A stretch of DNA of 36,134 nucleotides from Oscillospiraceae bacterium (GTDB lineage: Bacteria > Bacillota_A > Clostridia > Oscillospirales > Oscillospiraceae). The stretch lies in contig CADAPN010000006.1 of assembly GCA_902789835.1 (NCBI GenBank), positions 1 to 36,134 on the forward strand. Direction: 5' to 3'. The stretch's first letter is position 1, and each line of letters starts with the position of its first letter. The notes below the pieces were generated by a model. That model searched no databases. It saw only the letters and a program-made list of their open reading frames with translations, and was not told the origin of the DNA. Both the position numbers and the translations under genes were made by a program. Positions 20,423-27,621 of the stretch are shown piece by piece.

Positions 20423-20683
20423 ATGGAAAATAAAAACCTGAACGAACAGGAACTTGAGAATGTGAGCGGCGGTGAATTCCGTGTGGTCAACACCGGTGAT
20501 GCAAGACCTGCTGCCATCAGAAGCTATCCCGGCCTGAACGCCCCGGTGGTTGCAACGCTCGTGAACGGCACACAGGCGAATTCGACAGGAAGATTCACTT
20601 ATGCAGACGGCCGCAACTGGGCCGAGATCAACTATCCGGTACAGGGATGGATCAAGGGCGCCATTCTCGGCTATGCGTATTGA
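20423..20683 (+). CDS. Double-glycine-leader peptide with an SH3b domain
   Basis: An 86-residue protein. The N-terminus MENKNLNEQELENVSGG fits the double-glycine export leader (L-x4-EL-x2-V-S-GG) used by bacteriocins and peptide pheromones and cleaved by peptidase-containing ABC transporters after Gly17. The remaining 69 residues are not a typical bacteriocin core. They look like a bacterial SH3 domain (IRSYPGLNAPVVATLVNGTQ, then RNWAEINYPVQGWIKGAILG), a fold that usually binds cell-wall peptides. AGGAG precedes the ATG, and terminators follow. No transporter, immunity gene or modification enzyme lies nearby, so export would need machinery encoded elsewhere. The protein is inferred to be secreted and wall-associated; its role (bacteriocin, adhesin, signal) is unknown. 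Confidence 0.75.
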   Translation: MENKNLNEQELENVSGGEFRVVNTGDARPAAIRSYPGLNAPVVATLVNGTQANSTGRFTYADGRNWAEINYPVQGWIKGAILGYAY

Positions 20684-20731
20684 TGCCGCATAACAGGGCC
20701 AAGGCTTGCTGAAAAAACTCCATGAAAAAAG

Positions 20732-20767
20732 ATCCGCAGATCAGGCAGTTTTGCCCGGTCTGCGGAT
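20732..20767. terminator. Bidirectional terminator after the SH3b peptide
   Basis: ATCCGCAGA (20732-20740) pairs with TCTGCGGAT (20759-20767) with partial inner pairing. It has an A run upstream and TTGTTCT downstream. Confidence 0.65.
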
Positions 20768-20784
20768 TGTTCTATTGAAGAAAT

Positions 20785-20813
20785 GGGCATCCCTTCCTGA
20801 AGAAGCGATGCCC
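20785..20813. terminator. Bidirectional terminator between the peptide and the HTH gene
   Basis: GGGCATC (20785-20791) pairs with GATGCCC (20807-20813) with CTTC/AAG inner pairing. It is flanked by A and T stretches, and probably ends the leftward HTH gene. Confidence 0.6.
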
Positions 20814-20833
20814 TTTCAATATAGGTCTGTTCT

Positions 20834-21277
20834 TTATTTCCAGTGCTTCAGCTGCGAAAGGTATTGATCATACTGGCTCTTTCGTACTTCTTCCGGGGTG
20901 TTGTCCGGGTTCGGCATATGGGAGATGAGAAAATCGAGCAGCCCATCTTTCGATTCATAGGCAAAGGCCCCGCCGACGTAACACCACTTGCAGTAGTCCT
21001 CATTGTAGCTTCCGTCCGGTTCCCGGCTTATCATGTCGTCCTCGCTCAGCGGCATCCCGCAGCACTGGCAGATCAGCTGCCTCGGCGATCCGAGGAGCGT
21101 GTTGATGGACACATCAAATTCCCTTGAGAGCAGCTTCAGTGTATCGGTATTCGGCTGAGTTTCCCCGGTTTCCCAGCGGCTGACCGCCTGCCGGGATACC
21201 ATGACATGCTCGGCCAGCTGCTCTTGCGTCAGATGCTTCTTTTCCCTGAGTGTTTTAAGGATGTCTCGAATTTCCAT
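20834..21277 (-). CDS. XRE-family HTH regulator with C-terminal zinc-ribbon domain
   Basis: A 147-residue protein. Residues 1-62 form an HTH_3 domain (LKTLREKKHLTQEQLAEHVM then VSRQAVSRWETGETQPN). Residues about 69-105 have CQCC and, 27 residues later, CKWC, a zinc-ribbon-type arrangement found after HTH_3 domains in Bacillota proteins. The tail is helical. The ATG has an AGGAGG ribosome binding site. It is the first of three leftward genes, with a glycosyltransferase and an AbrB-type regulator behind it. Whether it is cotranscribed with them is unclear, as 47 bases separate it from the glycosyltransferase stop. Confidence 0.85.
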   Translation of the reverse strand: MEIRDILKTLREKKHLTQEQLAEHVMVSRQAVSRWETGETQPNTDTLKLLSREFDVSINTLLGSPRQLICQCCGMPLSEDDMISREPDGSYNEDYCKWCYVGGAFAYESKDGLLDFLISHMPNPDNTPEEVRKSQYDQYLSQLKHWK

Positions 21278-21324
21278 AACGGATTCCTCCTATGGTTATA
21301 AAGATGCCTCCATTATAATCCCGA

Positions 21325-22512
21325 TCACGGATCGGGAAAAGCAACCTGCTGTTGCGATGAGACGATCCCTTCCAGAAATTCCCTGGCTTCCCTTGCTCCG
21401 CCGCAGGCGTGGAAACTGTCAGATACCAGTTTCGCCTTGGCTTTATAGTCCGGCTCATACAGCACGGTCTGGAGGGCCTGCAGAATGTCTTCTTCCGAGA
21501 TTGATTTCAAGCGAATCCCGGCGCCAAGCTCCTCTGCTCTTTTCGCGACGGCTTCCTGCTCCGACGTCTGGGGAAACAGGACCAGCGGCACCTGGAAATA
21601 CAGGCCCTCGGAGGCGGAATTCATGCCGCAATGGGTGATAAACGCATCCGAGACAGAGAGAACCGCCATCTGGTCAACAGACTCATAAATCCGGATGTTC
21701 TCCGGCAGATGCGCAAAACGGTCCGTGTTGCTTCCCATGGAGATGATAACCTGCCAGTCGGTTTTCCCGAGAACACTGATGCAGTTGCGATAGAATTCCC
21801 GGTTCTGGTTAATCGTGCCCATGGAGATGTAAACGGTTTTCTCTGCCGTCTTCGCACACGGTTCCGTGATCGGGCGAATCGAAGGTCCGATAAAATGATA
21901 GCGCTCAGAAAAGGTATCGGCACAGGGCTGGAAATACTTTGATGTATAGACAATGGTGTTGGTTTCGTTGTCGTTCTGAACAATGTCCAGGATTCCTTTG
22001 ACGGGATACCCCTTTTCCCTCAGCCGTGCGAGCTGTTTGTTGATGCGCGGCATGGTGAACAGCGTTTTTGCGATGTCCCATGGGGTCTGCTTCATGTACC
22101 TTGCGGAGTATCGGTTGAATGCGAAGGTGGTCGTAGAGCACACATAGGGCAGAGCGTGCTTCATAGCCACCAGCTTTCCCCAGTAAGCGACGGAATCGGA
22201 AACGACAAGATCCGGTTTGAGCTCTTCCACTTTTCTCGTTGTCATTTTATCGAGCGCCAGCGTTGAGGAAACAAGCAGCTCCGTCGCGAAGGCCTTATCC
22301 TTCCCGACGCGGTCCGCGTTTTCCTTATCCTCCATGTCAAAGTCATACGCGTCACACCCAATGAACACGGCGCCCGCGCGTTCAATCTGATCCCGGAACA
22401 GTTCGAACGAAAAATAGAAAACCTGATGCCCGGCAGCGGTCAGTTCCTTCACGATACCCAAGGTCGGATTGGTGTGTCCGTATGCCGGAATACAAAACCA
22501 TGCGATTCTCAT
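21325..22512 (-). CDS. MGT-family (macrolide/UDP-sugar) glycosyltransferase
   Basis: A 395-residue GT-B glycosyltransferase. It begins MRIAWFCIPAYGHTNPTLGI, the acceptor-side start of the family. Its C-terminal donor-binding segment reads ITHCGMNSASEGLYFQVPLV followed by LFPQTSEQEAVAKRAEELGAG, the UGT/MGT signature for UDP-sugar binding. ISMGTINQN marks the start of the second Rossmann fold. Relatives glucosylate macrolides and other small hydrophobic acceptors, so antibiotic inactivation or natural-product tailoring is possible; the acceptor is not readable. Its ATG overlaps the AbrB-type stop (ATGA), implying coupled translation. The segment is less GC-rich than the flanking genes, suggesting acquisition. 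Confidence 0.85.
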   Translation of the reverse strand: MRIAWFCIPAYGHTNPTLGIVKELTAAGHQVFYFSFELFRDQIERAGAVFIGCDAYDFDMEDKENADRVGKDKAFATELLVSSTLALDKMTTRKVEELKPDLVVSDSVAYWGKLVAMKHALPYVCSTTTFAFNRYSARYMKQTPWDIAKTLFTMPRINKQLARLREKGYPVKGILDIVQNDNETNTIVYTSKYFQPCADTFSERYHFIGPSIRPITEPCAKTAEKTVYISMGTINQNREFYRNCISVLGKTDWQVIISMGSNTDRFAHLPENIRIYESVDQMAVLSVSDAFITHCGMNSASEGLYFQVPLVLFPQTSEQEAVAKRAEELGAGIRLKSISEEDILQALQTVLYEPDYKAKAKLVSDSFHACGGAREAREFLEGIVSSQQQVAFPDP

Positions 22513-22730
22513 TTCGGCTCATCCTCGCTTTTTTCTTTAAACGCAACGGCAAACAGTTCGGAGAATGCACCCTTGTTTGGAATTGCGATGCCGCGCTGCT
22601 CATCTCCGAGAAGCAGCAGCGTGTCTCCGGGTTTAATATTGAAGATGTCCCGTGCCTGCTTGGGAATGACAATTTGCCCTTTTTCACCGACGGTCGCCGT
22701 CCACGCGTATTTTCCATCCGGTGCTGTCAT
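22509..22730 (-). CDS. AbrB-family (SpoVT/MazE-type) regulator
   Basis: A 73-residue protein with the swapped-hairpin AbrB fold: WTATVGEKGQIVIPKQARDI followed by FNIKPGDTLLLLGDE. I chose the second of two adjacent ATGs (22728-22730), which sits six bases from a GAGGTG ribosome binding site; the first ATG would abut that site. It overlaps the glycosyltransferase start by four bases. A 27 bp palindrome over its promoter suggests that it represses its own operon. AbrB-fold proteins also serve as antitoxins, but no toxin-like partner is seen, only the glycosyltransferase. Confidence 0.88.
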   Translation of the reverse strand: MTAPDGKYAWTATVGEKGQIVIPKQARDIFNIKPGDTLLLLGDEQRGIAIPNKGAFSELFAVAFKEKSEDEPK

Positions 22731-22750
22731 CATCCTCACCTCACTATTCT

Positions 22751-22798
22751 GGTATGATTTGTATAACAAATCATACCATCGACTCCAGGAAAAGTCAA
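22751..22798 (-). promoter_or_regulatory. Promoter and operator of the AbrB-glycosyltransferase operon
   Basis: On the minus strand TTGACT (22798-22793), a 17 bp spacer and TATGAT (22775-22770) form a good promoter. A perfect inverted repeat GGTATGATTT-N7-AAATCATACC (22751-22777) covers the -10 and start region, where a bound protein would block RNA polymerase. AbrB autoregulation is inferred. Confidence 0.75.
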
Positions 22799-22850
22799 TA
22801 CGGGAAACGATTGTAGTCGGAAATCAGCGGTTTTGCCGGCACCCGTGCCC

Positions 22851-22879
22851 TTGTATTCATGTCTGATCCGTGGTAGAAT
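22851..22879 (+). promoter_or_regulatory. Promoter of the U32 peptidase gene
   Basis: TTGTAT (22851-22856), 17 bp spacer and TAGAAT (22874-22879) give a start near 22886, about 33 bases before the ATG. Confidence 0.65.
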
Positions 22880-22918
22880 CAAAAAACTTCTTCATCGTTC
22901 TGCTATCAGGAGGGAAAC

Positions 22919-24130
22919 ATGAAGCTTCCGGAACTGCTGTCCCCGGCGGGGGATCTGGATCGGGTTCAGACGGCGCTGCTCTACGGGGCGGATGCCGTCT
23001 ATCTTGCGGGCAGGCTCTTTGGCATGCGTGCCAAGACGGTCAATTTTCAGGATCAGGATCTTGCGCGGGCCATTCATCTGATCCATGCTCAGGGAAAAAA
23101 GGCATATATCACCTGCAATGTGCTCCCGCGGGAGAAGGAACTGGAGCTGGTTCCGGACTACTTTGCGTTCCTGCAGGATCTGGGGGCGGACGCGCTGATC
23201 CTGGCGGATCTCGGGCTCCTTCGCATGGCGGGGCGGTATGCGCCGAAATGTGCCAGACATGTCAGCACGCAGCTCGGAGTTCTCAACAGTGAGACGGCGT
23301 CGTTTCTGTACGAGCTGGGCGCGGATACCGTGGTTCTAGCCCGGGAGTGCAGCCTGGAAGAAATCCGCGCGATACGGGAACACTGCCCGGCGGAGCTTCG
23401 CCTGGAAGCCTTTGTCCACGGGGCCATGTGCGTCTCCTTCTCGGGAAGATGCCTGCTGTCCAACTATCTGACGGGAAGGGACTCCAACCACGGCGAATGT
23501 GCCCAGCCCTGCCGCTGGAAATACCATCTTATGGAGGAAACCCGTCCGGGAAAATACATGGAAATCTCCGAAGACGGGGGCACCTTTATTCTGAACTCGG
23601 AAGACCTGTGCATGATCGAGCATCTGGCAGAGCTTCAAGAGGCCGGCGTTGACAGCTTTAAGATCGAGGGGCGAATGAAATCCGCTTATTATACCGGCGC
23701 CGTGACCAACGCCTACCGTATGGCACTGGATGCCCTCGGCAGGGGCGAGGCACCGGACCTTCGCACGGTGCGGGAGTGCGACGCCGTCAGTCACCGCCCC
23801 TACTGTACCGGCTTCTATTATGGTCAGCCGCAACAGTATTATCCGGACTCGCTCTACCATTCCACGGCGGAAATCGTGGCCGTGGTTGCCGCCTGCGATG
23901 AGGACAGAACGGCGCTGCTGAAGCAGCGCAACAAAATAAAGCCGGGGGACCGGCTGGAGCTTCTGCTTCCCGGGACCTGCGGGATTCCCTTCACGGCGGA
24001 GAAGCTCTGGGATGAAAGCGGGGAACAGATCGCCGATACCCGGCATGCGGAAATGCTGTTCCGGATGCAGCTTCCAGAAGCTGCTCCGCCCTATACCCTC
24101 ATCAGGACTGCCCGGAACGCCGGCGGCTGA
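22919..24130 (+). CDS. U32-family peptidase / tRNA-modifying protein
   Basis: A 403-residue U32 protein beginning MKLPELLSPAGDLDRVQTAL. The family signature EAFVHGAMCVSFSGRCLLSN followed by YLTGRDSNHGECAQPCRWKY is intact, with cysteines proposed to hold an iron-sulfur cluster. Some family members were first described as collagenases; bacterial members such as TrhP and RlhA are needed for hydroxylation of tRNA or rRNA. The C-terminal domain includes a KIKPGD motif. By length and signature this fits the TrhP-like group, but the exact substrate is uncertain. It has an AGGAGGG ribosome binding site, its own promoter, and lies upstream of glmS, which has a separate promoter. Confidence 0.9.
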   Translation: MKLPELLSPAGDLDRVQTALLYGADAVYLAGRLFGMRAKTVNFQDQDLARAIHLIHAQGKKAYITCNVLPREKELELVPDYFAFLQDLGADALILADLGLLRMAGRYAPKCARHVSTQLGVLNSETASFLYELGADTVVLARECSLEEIRAIREHCPAELRLEAFVHGAMCVSFSGRCLLSNYLTGRDSNHGECAQPCRWKYHLMEETRPGKYMEISEDGGTFILNSEDLCMIEHLAELQEAGVDSFKIEGRMKSAYYTGAVTNAYRMALDALGRGEAPDLRTVRECDAVSHRPYCTGFYYGQPQQYYPDSLYHSTAEIVAVVAACDEDRTALLKQRNKIKPGDRLELLLPGTCGIPFTAEKLWDESGEQIADTRHAEMLFRMQLPEAAPPYTLIRTARNAGG

Positions 24131-24155
24131 TCATAAGACGGAAGAAGACCGACGC

Positions 24156-24223
24156 CATATCTTTTCCGTATGATAAGGGGCATGAAAACGGTATTATTCA
24201 CCGGGCTGCCGATGTGTTAAAAT
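24156..24223 (+). promoter_or_regulatory. glmS promoter with LysR-type palindrome at -66
   Basis: CATATCTTTTCCGTATG (24156-24172), an imperfect ATA-N9-TAT palindrome, is centred at 24164. A poor -35 TTATTC (24194-24199), an 18 bp spacer and TAAAAT (24218-24223) give a start near 24230, placing the centre at -66. The order and spacing match the gltB promoter exactly. Confidence 0.68.
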
Positions 24224-24251
24224 TTAAGCCATGTTTTGGGAGCCTTGAAAA

Positions 24252-24298
24252 CAAACCGCCTGCAGAATCTGTAGGTGGTTTGTTCCATTTTACGGAAC
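24252..24298 (+). promoter_or_regulatory. glmS leader: hairpin pair shared with gltB
   Basis: Stem A pairs CAAACCGCCTGCA (24252-24264) with TGTAGGTGGTTTG (24270-24282). Stem B pairs GTTCC (24282-24286) with GGAAC (24294-24298). The CCTGC...GTAGG loop-proximal helix is conserved with gltB while the outer stem bases differ but still pair, which supports a real RNA fold. No glmS ribozyme core is present; the leader is only about 89 bases. Confidence 0.52.
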
Positions 24299-24318
24299 GG
24301 ATCAGGAGGGAATACAGC

Positions 24319-26187
24319 ATGTGCGGGATTGTTGGCTTTACAGGGAAGCATCAGGCGGCGCCGATTCTGCTGGACGGACTGGCCAGACTGGAATATCGGG
24401 GCTATGACTCGGCGGGGCTTGCGGTACGGGACGGAAGCAAGCTGGCCGAAGTGGTAAAGGCGACCGGGAAACTCCGGAATCTGGCGGTCAAGACAGACAA
24501 TGGGGCCGCGCTTGCGGGGACCTGCGGCATCGGGCATACCCGCTGGGCCACCCACGGCGAGCCGAGCCAGACCAACGCCCATCCCCATGTCAGCGGCAAC
24601 TGCACCGGGTCCGGATCGGGCGCGGTGGAGGCGGATGTGGTCGGGGTTCACAACGGGATTATTGAAAATTACGCCGAGCTGAAGGCCAAGCTTCTGCGCC
24701 ACGGCTATACGTTCTACTCCGAGACCGACACCGAGGTCGTTATCAAGCTGGTGGACTATTACTATAAAAAATACAAAATCGGACCCGTCGACGCCATCAC
24801 GAGGACCATGGTGCGCGTCCGCGGCTCCTATGCCCTGGCCCTGATGTTCCGGGATTATCCGGACGAGATTTTTGCCGCGCGCAAGGACAGCCCCATGATC
24901 ATCGGCGTAGCGGACGGGGAGAGCTATCTTGCTTCGGATGTGCCGGCGATCCTGAAGTACACCAGAAGGGTCTGCTACATCGGGAATCTCGAAGTCGCAA
25001 GACTGGCCCCTGGGGAAGTGCGCTTCTACGACCTGAACGGGGATGAGGTAAAGCACGACACCGTGGAGATCACCTGGGATGCGGAAGCGGCGGAAAAGAA
25101 CGGCTTTGAGCATTTCATGATCAAGGAGATCCATGAACAGCCTGCCGCAGTCCGCGATACCCTCAAGAGCCTTCTGAAGGAGGGGAAAATCGATCTTTCC
25201 TCCGCCGGACTGACCGAGGAGTACCTCCGGGAAATCGGGTCTATCTGTATCGTGGCCTGCGGATCCGCCTGGCATGTGGGGATGGCGGCTCAATATGTCC
25301 TGGAAGACCTGGCGGAGATTCCGGTGCGGGTGGAGCTGGCGTCGGAATATCGCTACCGGAAACTTCTGACCGGAGAAGACAGCCTGACGATCATCATTTC
25401 GCAGTCCGGGGAAACGGCGGACAGTCTGGCGGCGCTTCGGGAGGCCAAGGCCCACGGCGGGCGGACGCTCGCCATCGTAAATGTGGTGGGCTCCACCATC
25501 GCGCGGGAGGCGGACAACGTGCTCTATACGCTGGCCGGACCGGAGATCGCCGTGGCGACGACGAAGGCCTACAGCGCCCAGCTGATGGCGGTTTACGTCC
25601 TGGCGGTCCAGCTGGCCGCGGTCCGGGGGAAAATTACCGAGGAGCAGGTCGCCGGCTTCATCGAGGAACTGAACGCCATCCCGGATAAGATGATCCGGGT
25701 GCTGGAGGACAAGGAGCGGATCCAGTGGTTTGCGGCAAAGTTCGCCATGGCCAAGGACATCTTCTTCATCGGACGGGGGCTGGACTATGCCATCTGCCTG
25801 GAGGGCAGTCTCAAGATGAAGGAAATCAGCTATATCCACAGCGAGGCCTACGCCGCCGGAGAGATGAAGCACGGCACCATCAGCCTGGTGGAGGACAACA
25901 CCCTTGTCATCGGGGTCCTCACCCAGAGCGGACTCTATGAGAAAACCATCAGCAATATGGCCGAATGCAAGGCCAGGGGCGCCTATCTGATGGGCCTGAC
26001 CAGCTCCGGACATTACAGCGTGGAGGACAGCGACGACTTTACCGTCTACGTGCCGAAGGCGGATGAGCACTTCATCGGAAGTCTTGCGGTGATTCCGCTG
26101 CAGCTTCTCGGCTACTATACCAGTGTGGCCCGGGGCCTCGATGTGGACAAGCCCCGGAATCTCGCCAAGAGCGTCACGGTGGAATAA
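24319..26187 (+). CDS. glmS: Glutamine--fructose-6-phosphate aminotransferase (isomerising)
   Basis: A 622-residue protein with the class II glutaminase start MCGIVGFTGKHQAAPILLDG (nucleophile Cys2) and LEYRGYDSAG. Two SIS sugar-binding domains follow, the first with SQSGETADSLAALREAK, and the tail is KPRNLAKSVTVE. It makes glucosamine 6-phosphate from glutamine and fructose 6-phosphate for cell-wall precursors. The ATG at 24319 is set by the need for Cys2 and by the AGGAGGG site; an upstream in-frame ATG would block catalysis. It stands alone between the U32 gene and the convergent purC. Control by a LysR-type activator is inferred, instead of the ribozyme common in Bacillota. Confidence 0.97.
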   Translation: MCGIVGFTGKHQAAPILLDGLARLEYRGYDSAGLAVRDGSKLAEVVKATGKLRNLAVKTDNGAALAGTCGIGHTRWATHGEPSQTNAHPHVSGNCTGSGSGAVEADVVGVHNGIIENYAELKAKLLRHGYTFYSETDTEVVIKLVDYYYKKYKIGPVDAITRTMVRVRGSYALALMFRDYPDEIFAARKDSPMIIGVADGESYLASDVPAILKYTRRVCYIGNLEVARLAPGEVRFYDLNGDEVKHDTVEITWDAEAAEKNGFEHFMIKEIHEQPAAVRDTLKSLLKEGKIDLSSAGLTEEYLREIGSICIVACGSAWHVGMAAQYVLEDLAEIPVRVELASEYRYRKLLTGEDSLTIIISQSGETADSLAALREAKAHGGRTLAIVNVVGSTIAREADNVLYTLAGPEIAVATTKAYSAQLMAVYVLAVQLAAVRGKITEEQVAGFIEELNAIPDKMIRVLEDKERIQWFAAKFAMAKDIFFIGRGLDYAICLEGSLKMKEISYIHSEAYAAGEMKHGTISLVEDNTLVIGVLTQSGLYEKTISNMAECKARGAYLMGLTSSGHYSVEDSDDFTVYVPKADEHFIGSLAVIPLQLLGYYTSVARGLDVDKPRNLAKSVTVE

Positions 26188-26207
26188 TTTCAGAGATAAA
26201 GACAGAG

Positions 26208-26251
26208 GAAGGCCCGGGCCGGTTCCGTGATCAGAACCGGCTCGGGCCTTC
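26208..26251. terminator. Bidirectional terminator between glmS and purC
   Basis: GAAGGCCCGGGCCGGTTC (26208-26225) pairs with GAACCGGCTCGGGCCTTC (26234-26251), 18 bp with one wobble and an eight-base loop. It separates the convergent genes glmS and purC. Confidence 0.82.
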
Positions 26252-26262
26252 TGTCAAAACGG

Positions 26263-26282
26263 GCATCACAGATGCGTTTTTT
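26263..26282 (+). terminator. Small secondary terminator after glmS
   Basis: GCATC-ACA-GATGC followed by a six-T run (26277-26282), about 75 bases after glmS. The stem is short, so this is a weak call. Confidence 0.35.
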
Positions 26283-26316
26283 ACGGATGACGCACGCCTT
26301 GAGGAGCCCGGCCGTT

Positions 26317-27027
26317 TTACTCTCCCAGGATACGGCGGCGCATTTCGATGTATGCGTCCTCCACGCCTCCGAGATCCCGGCGGAAACGGTCCTTGTCCAG
26401 CTTTTCCCCCGTCTGGCTATCCCAGAAGCGGCAGGTGTCCGGACTGATCTCATCGGCCAGAACCAGCGTGCCGTCAGATGTCTTTCCAAACTCAAGCTTA
26501 AAATCGACCAGCGTCACGCCGGCTTCTGAGAGGGTGGCTTTCAGCAGCCCGTTAATCTGAAGCGCCATCTTTCTGATCCGGGCAATCTCGTCTCTGGAAG
26601 CCAGCTTCAATGCAACCGCATGATCGTCGTTGAGAAGAGGATCGTGCAGCTCGTCGTTTTTATAGGAAAACTCAACGACGGGGTCGTCAAAGACGATGCC
26701 CTCCGGCACGCCGTAACGGCTGGCAAAATGCCCGGCGGAGATGTTCCGGACGATGACTTCAAGAGGGACAATGCGGACTTTCCGGACCGCTGTCTCGCGG
26801 TCGCTGAGTTCCTCAATCAGGTGCGTCGGGATCCCGTGTTCGGAGAGCATCTTCATCAGATGGTTTGTCATACGGTTGTTGATGGAACCCTTCCCCTGAA
26901 TGGTTCCTTTTTTCTTGCCGTCAAAGGCGGTGGCATCGTCCTTGTATGAGACAATGACAATCTCAGGATCGTCCGTCGCGTATACCTTCTTGGCCTTTCC
27001 TTCGTAGAGCTGAGCGCGTTTTTCCAT
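26317..27027 (-). CDS. purC: Phosphoribosylaminoimidazole-succinocarboxamide synthase
   Basis: A 236-residue SAICAR synthetase. Seen motifs include [51 protein letters not shown], the [10 protein letters not shown] segment and [13 protein letters not shown]. It condenses CAIR with aspartate using ATP, giving the substrate of PurB. The chosen ATG (27025-27027) has AGAAGGA upstream; an in-frame GTG at 27073-27075 would lie between the -10 and the inferred start point. It is monocistronic here and separate from other de novo purine genes, with only purA-purB nearby. The promoter has the -66 palindrome. Confidence 0.96.
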   Translation of the reverse strand: MEKRAQLYEGKAKKVYATDDPEIVIVSYKDDATAFDGKKKGTIQGKGSINNRMTNHLMKMLSEHGIPTHLIEELSDRETAVRKVRIVPLEVIVRNISAGHFASRYGVPEGIVFDDPVVEFSYKNDELHDPLLNDDHAVALKLASRDEIARIRKMALQINGLLKATLSEAGVTLVDFKLEFGKTSDGTLVLADEISPDTCRFWDSQTGEKLDKDRFRRDLGGVEDAYIEMRRRILGE

Positions 27028-27065
27028 GGCAGAATACAATCCTTCTATTTTAAGGTTCTTCTGAT

Positions 27066-27133
27066 ACCATAACACAGAAGCGGAAAAACGGGAAATACGA
27101 ATCCCCTAAGGGTTGCCATACGGAGGCCGTATC
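27066..27133 (-). promoter_or_regulatory. purC promoter with LysR-type palindrome at -66
   Basis: On the minus strand -10 TATGGT (27071-27066) gives a start near 27059, 32 bases before the ATG; no good -35 is visible. CATACGGAGGCCGTATC (27117-27133 on the plus strand) is centred at 27125, again 66 bp away. The spacer differs completely from the T-rich ones elsewhere, while the CATA...TAT arms are kept. Confidence 0.62.
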
Positions 27134-27483
27134 GTTCCGCGGAGATGAATGCAGCCGCAATCAGAAGCAAAAACTCTGAAATGGTTCTGAAATCAAAAGA
27201 GAGGTTGACGGATCGGATGAACAGAGCTTTTAGCCCGATGCACCATTGGTGTTATAAGTCGAAAACAGTATGATTCTGCTTTATTGATATGAGACAAATA
27301 TTGTTAAATAGTGTTAAGATCATATGGAAAACACATCAAAAACAAAACTTTTTGCGAATGATTTGCTCGGATGACGAAAAATTTTGTGAAAAACAGACAA
27401 AGTGAAAAAGTGCGGAGAGAACATATTTCTCATTCATGAGAGTTTTTCATGGAAGACCTGCCCGATTGGGTGAAGCGGAGGCG
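27134..27483. other. AT-rich intergenic stretch between purC and livJ
   Basis: About 350 bases, clearly more AT-rich than the genes around it (especially 27240-27420). I see a 14-base palindrome TCTCATTCATGAGA at 27428-27441 but no convincing gene, riboswitch or repeat array. A 38-codon frame at 27289-27405 lacks a ribosome binding site. Confidence 0.5.
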
Positions 27484-27512
27484 TTGACAGATCGCGAAGC
27501 GGAAATTATAAT
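27484..27512 (+). promoter_or_regulatory. liv operon promoter
   Basis: TTGACA (27484-27489), 17 bp spacer and TATAAT (27507-27512): a perfect-consensus vegetative promoter, start near 27519. No -66 palindrome is present. Confidence 0.88.
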
Positions 27513-27531
27513 CCGCCCCATTACAGCCCGG

Positions 27532-27593
27532 AGCACGATCTGTGACCGGCTTTCGCCGACAAAGCGGAGGCGGACGCAGGAATGTGACGTGCT
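27532..27593 (+). promoter_or_regulatory. Possible structured leader of livJ
   Basis: AGCACG (27532-27537) can pair with CGTGCT (27588-27593), enclosing CGGC-TTTC-GCCG and further G/C-rich segments, just before the ribosome binding site. I do not match it to a known riboswitch; it could simply be a stable 5' end. Confidence 0.3.
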
Positions 27594-27621
27594 GTGAAAA
27601 ATGATGAGGGAGGAATCCAAA

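Noticed and set aside
24230..24318. glmS ribozyme upstream of glmS
   Set aside because: The leader from the inferred start is only about 89 bases and shows two simple hairpins instead of the conserved ribozyme core; the same leader type precedes gltB.
27289..27405. A 38-codon open frame in the AT-rich purC-livJ gap
   Set aside because: No ribosome binding site, no recognisable domain, and composition expected of chance frames in AT-rich DNA.
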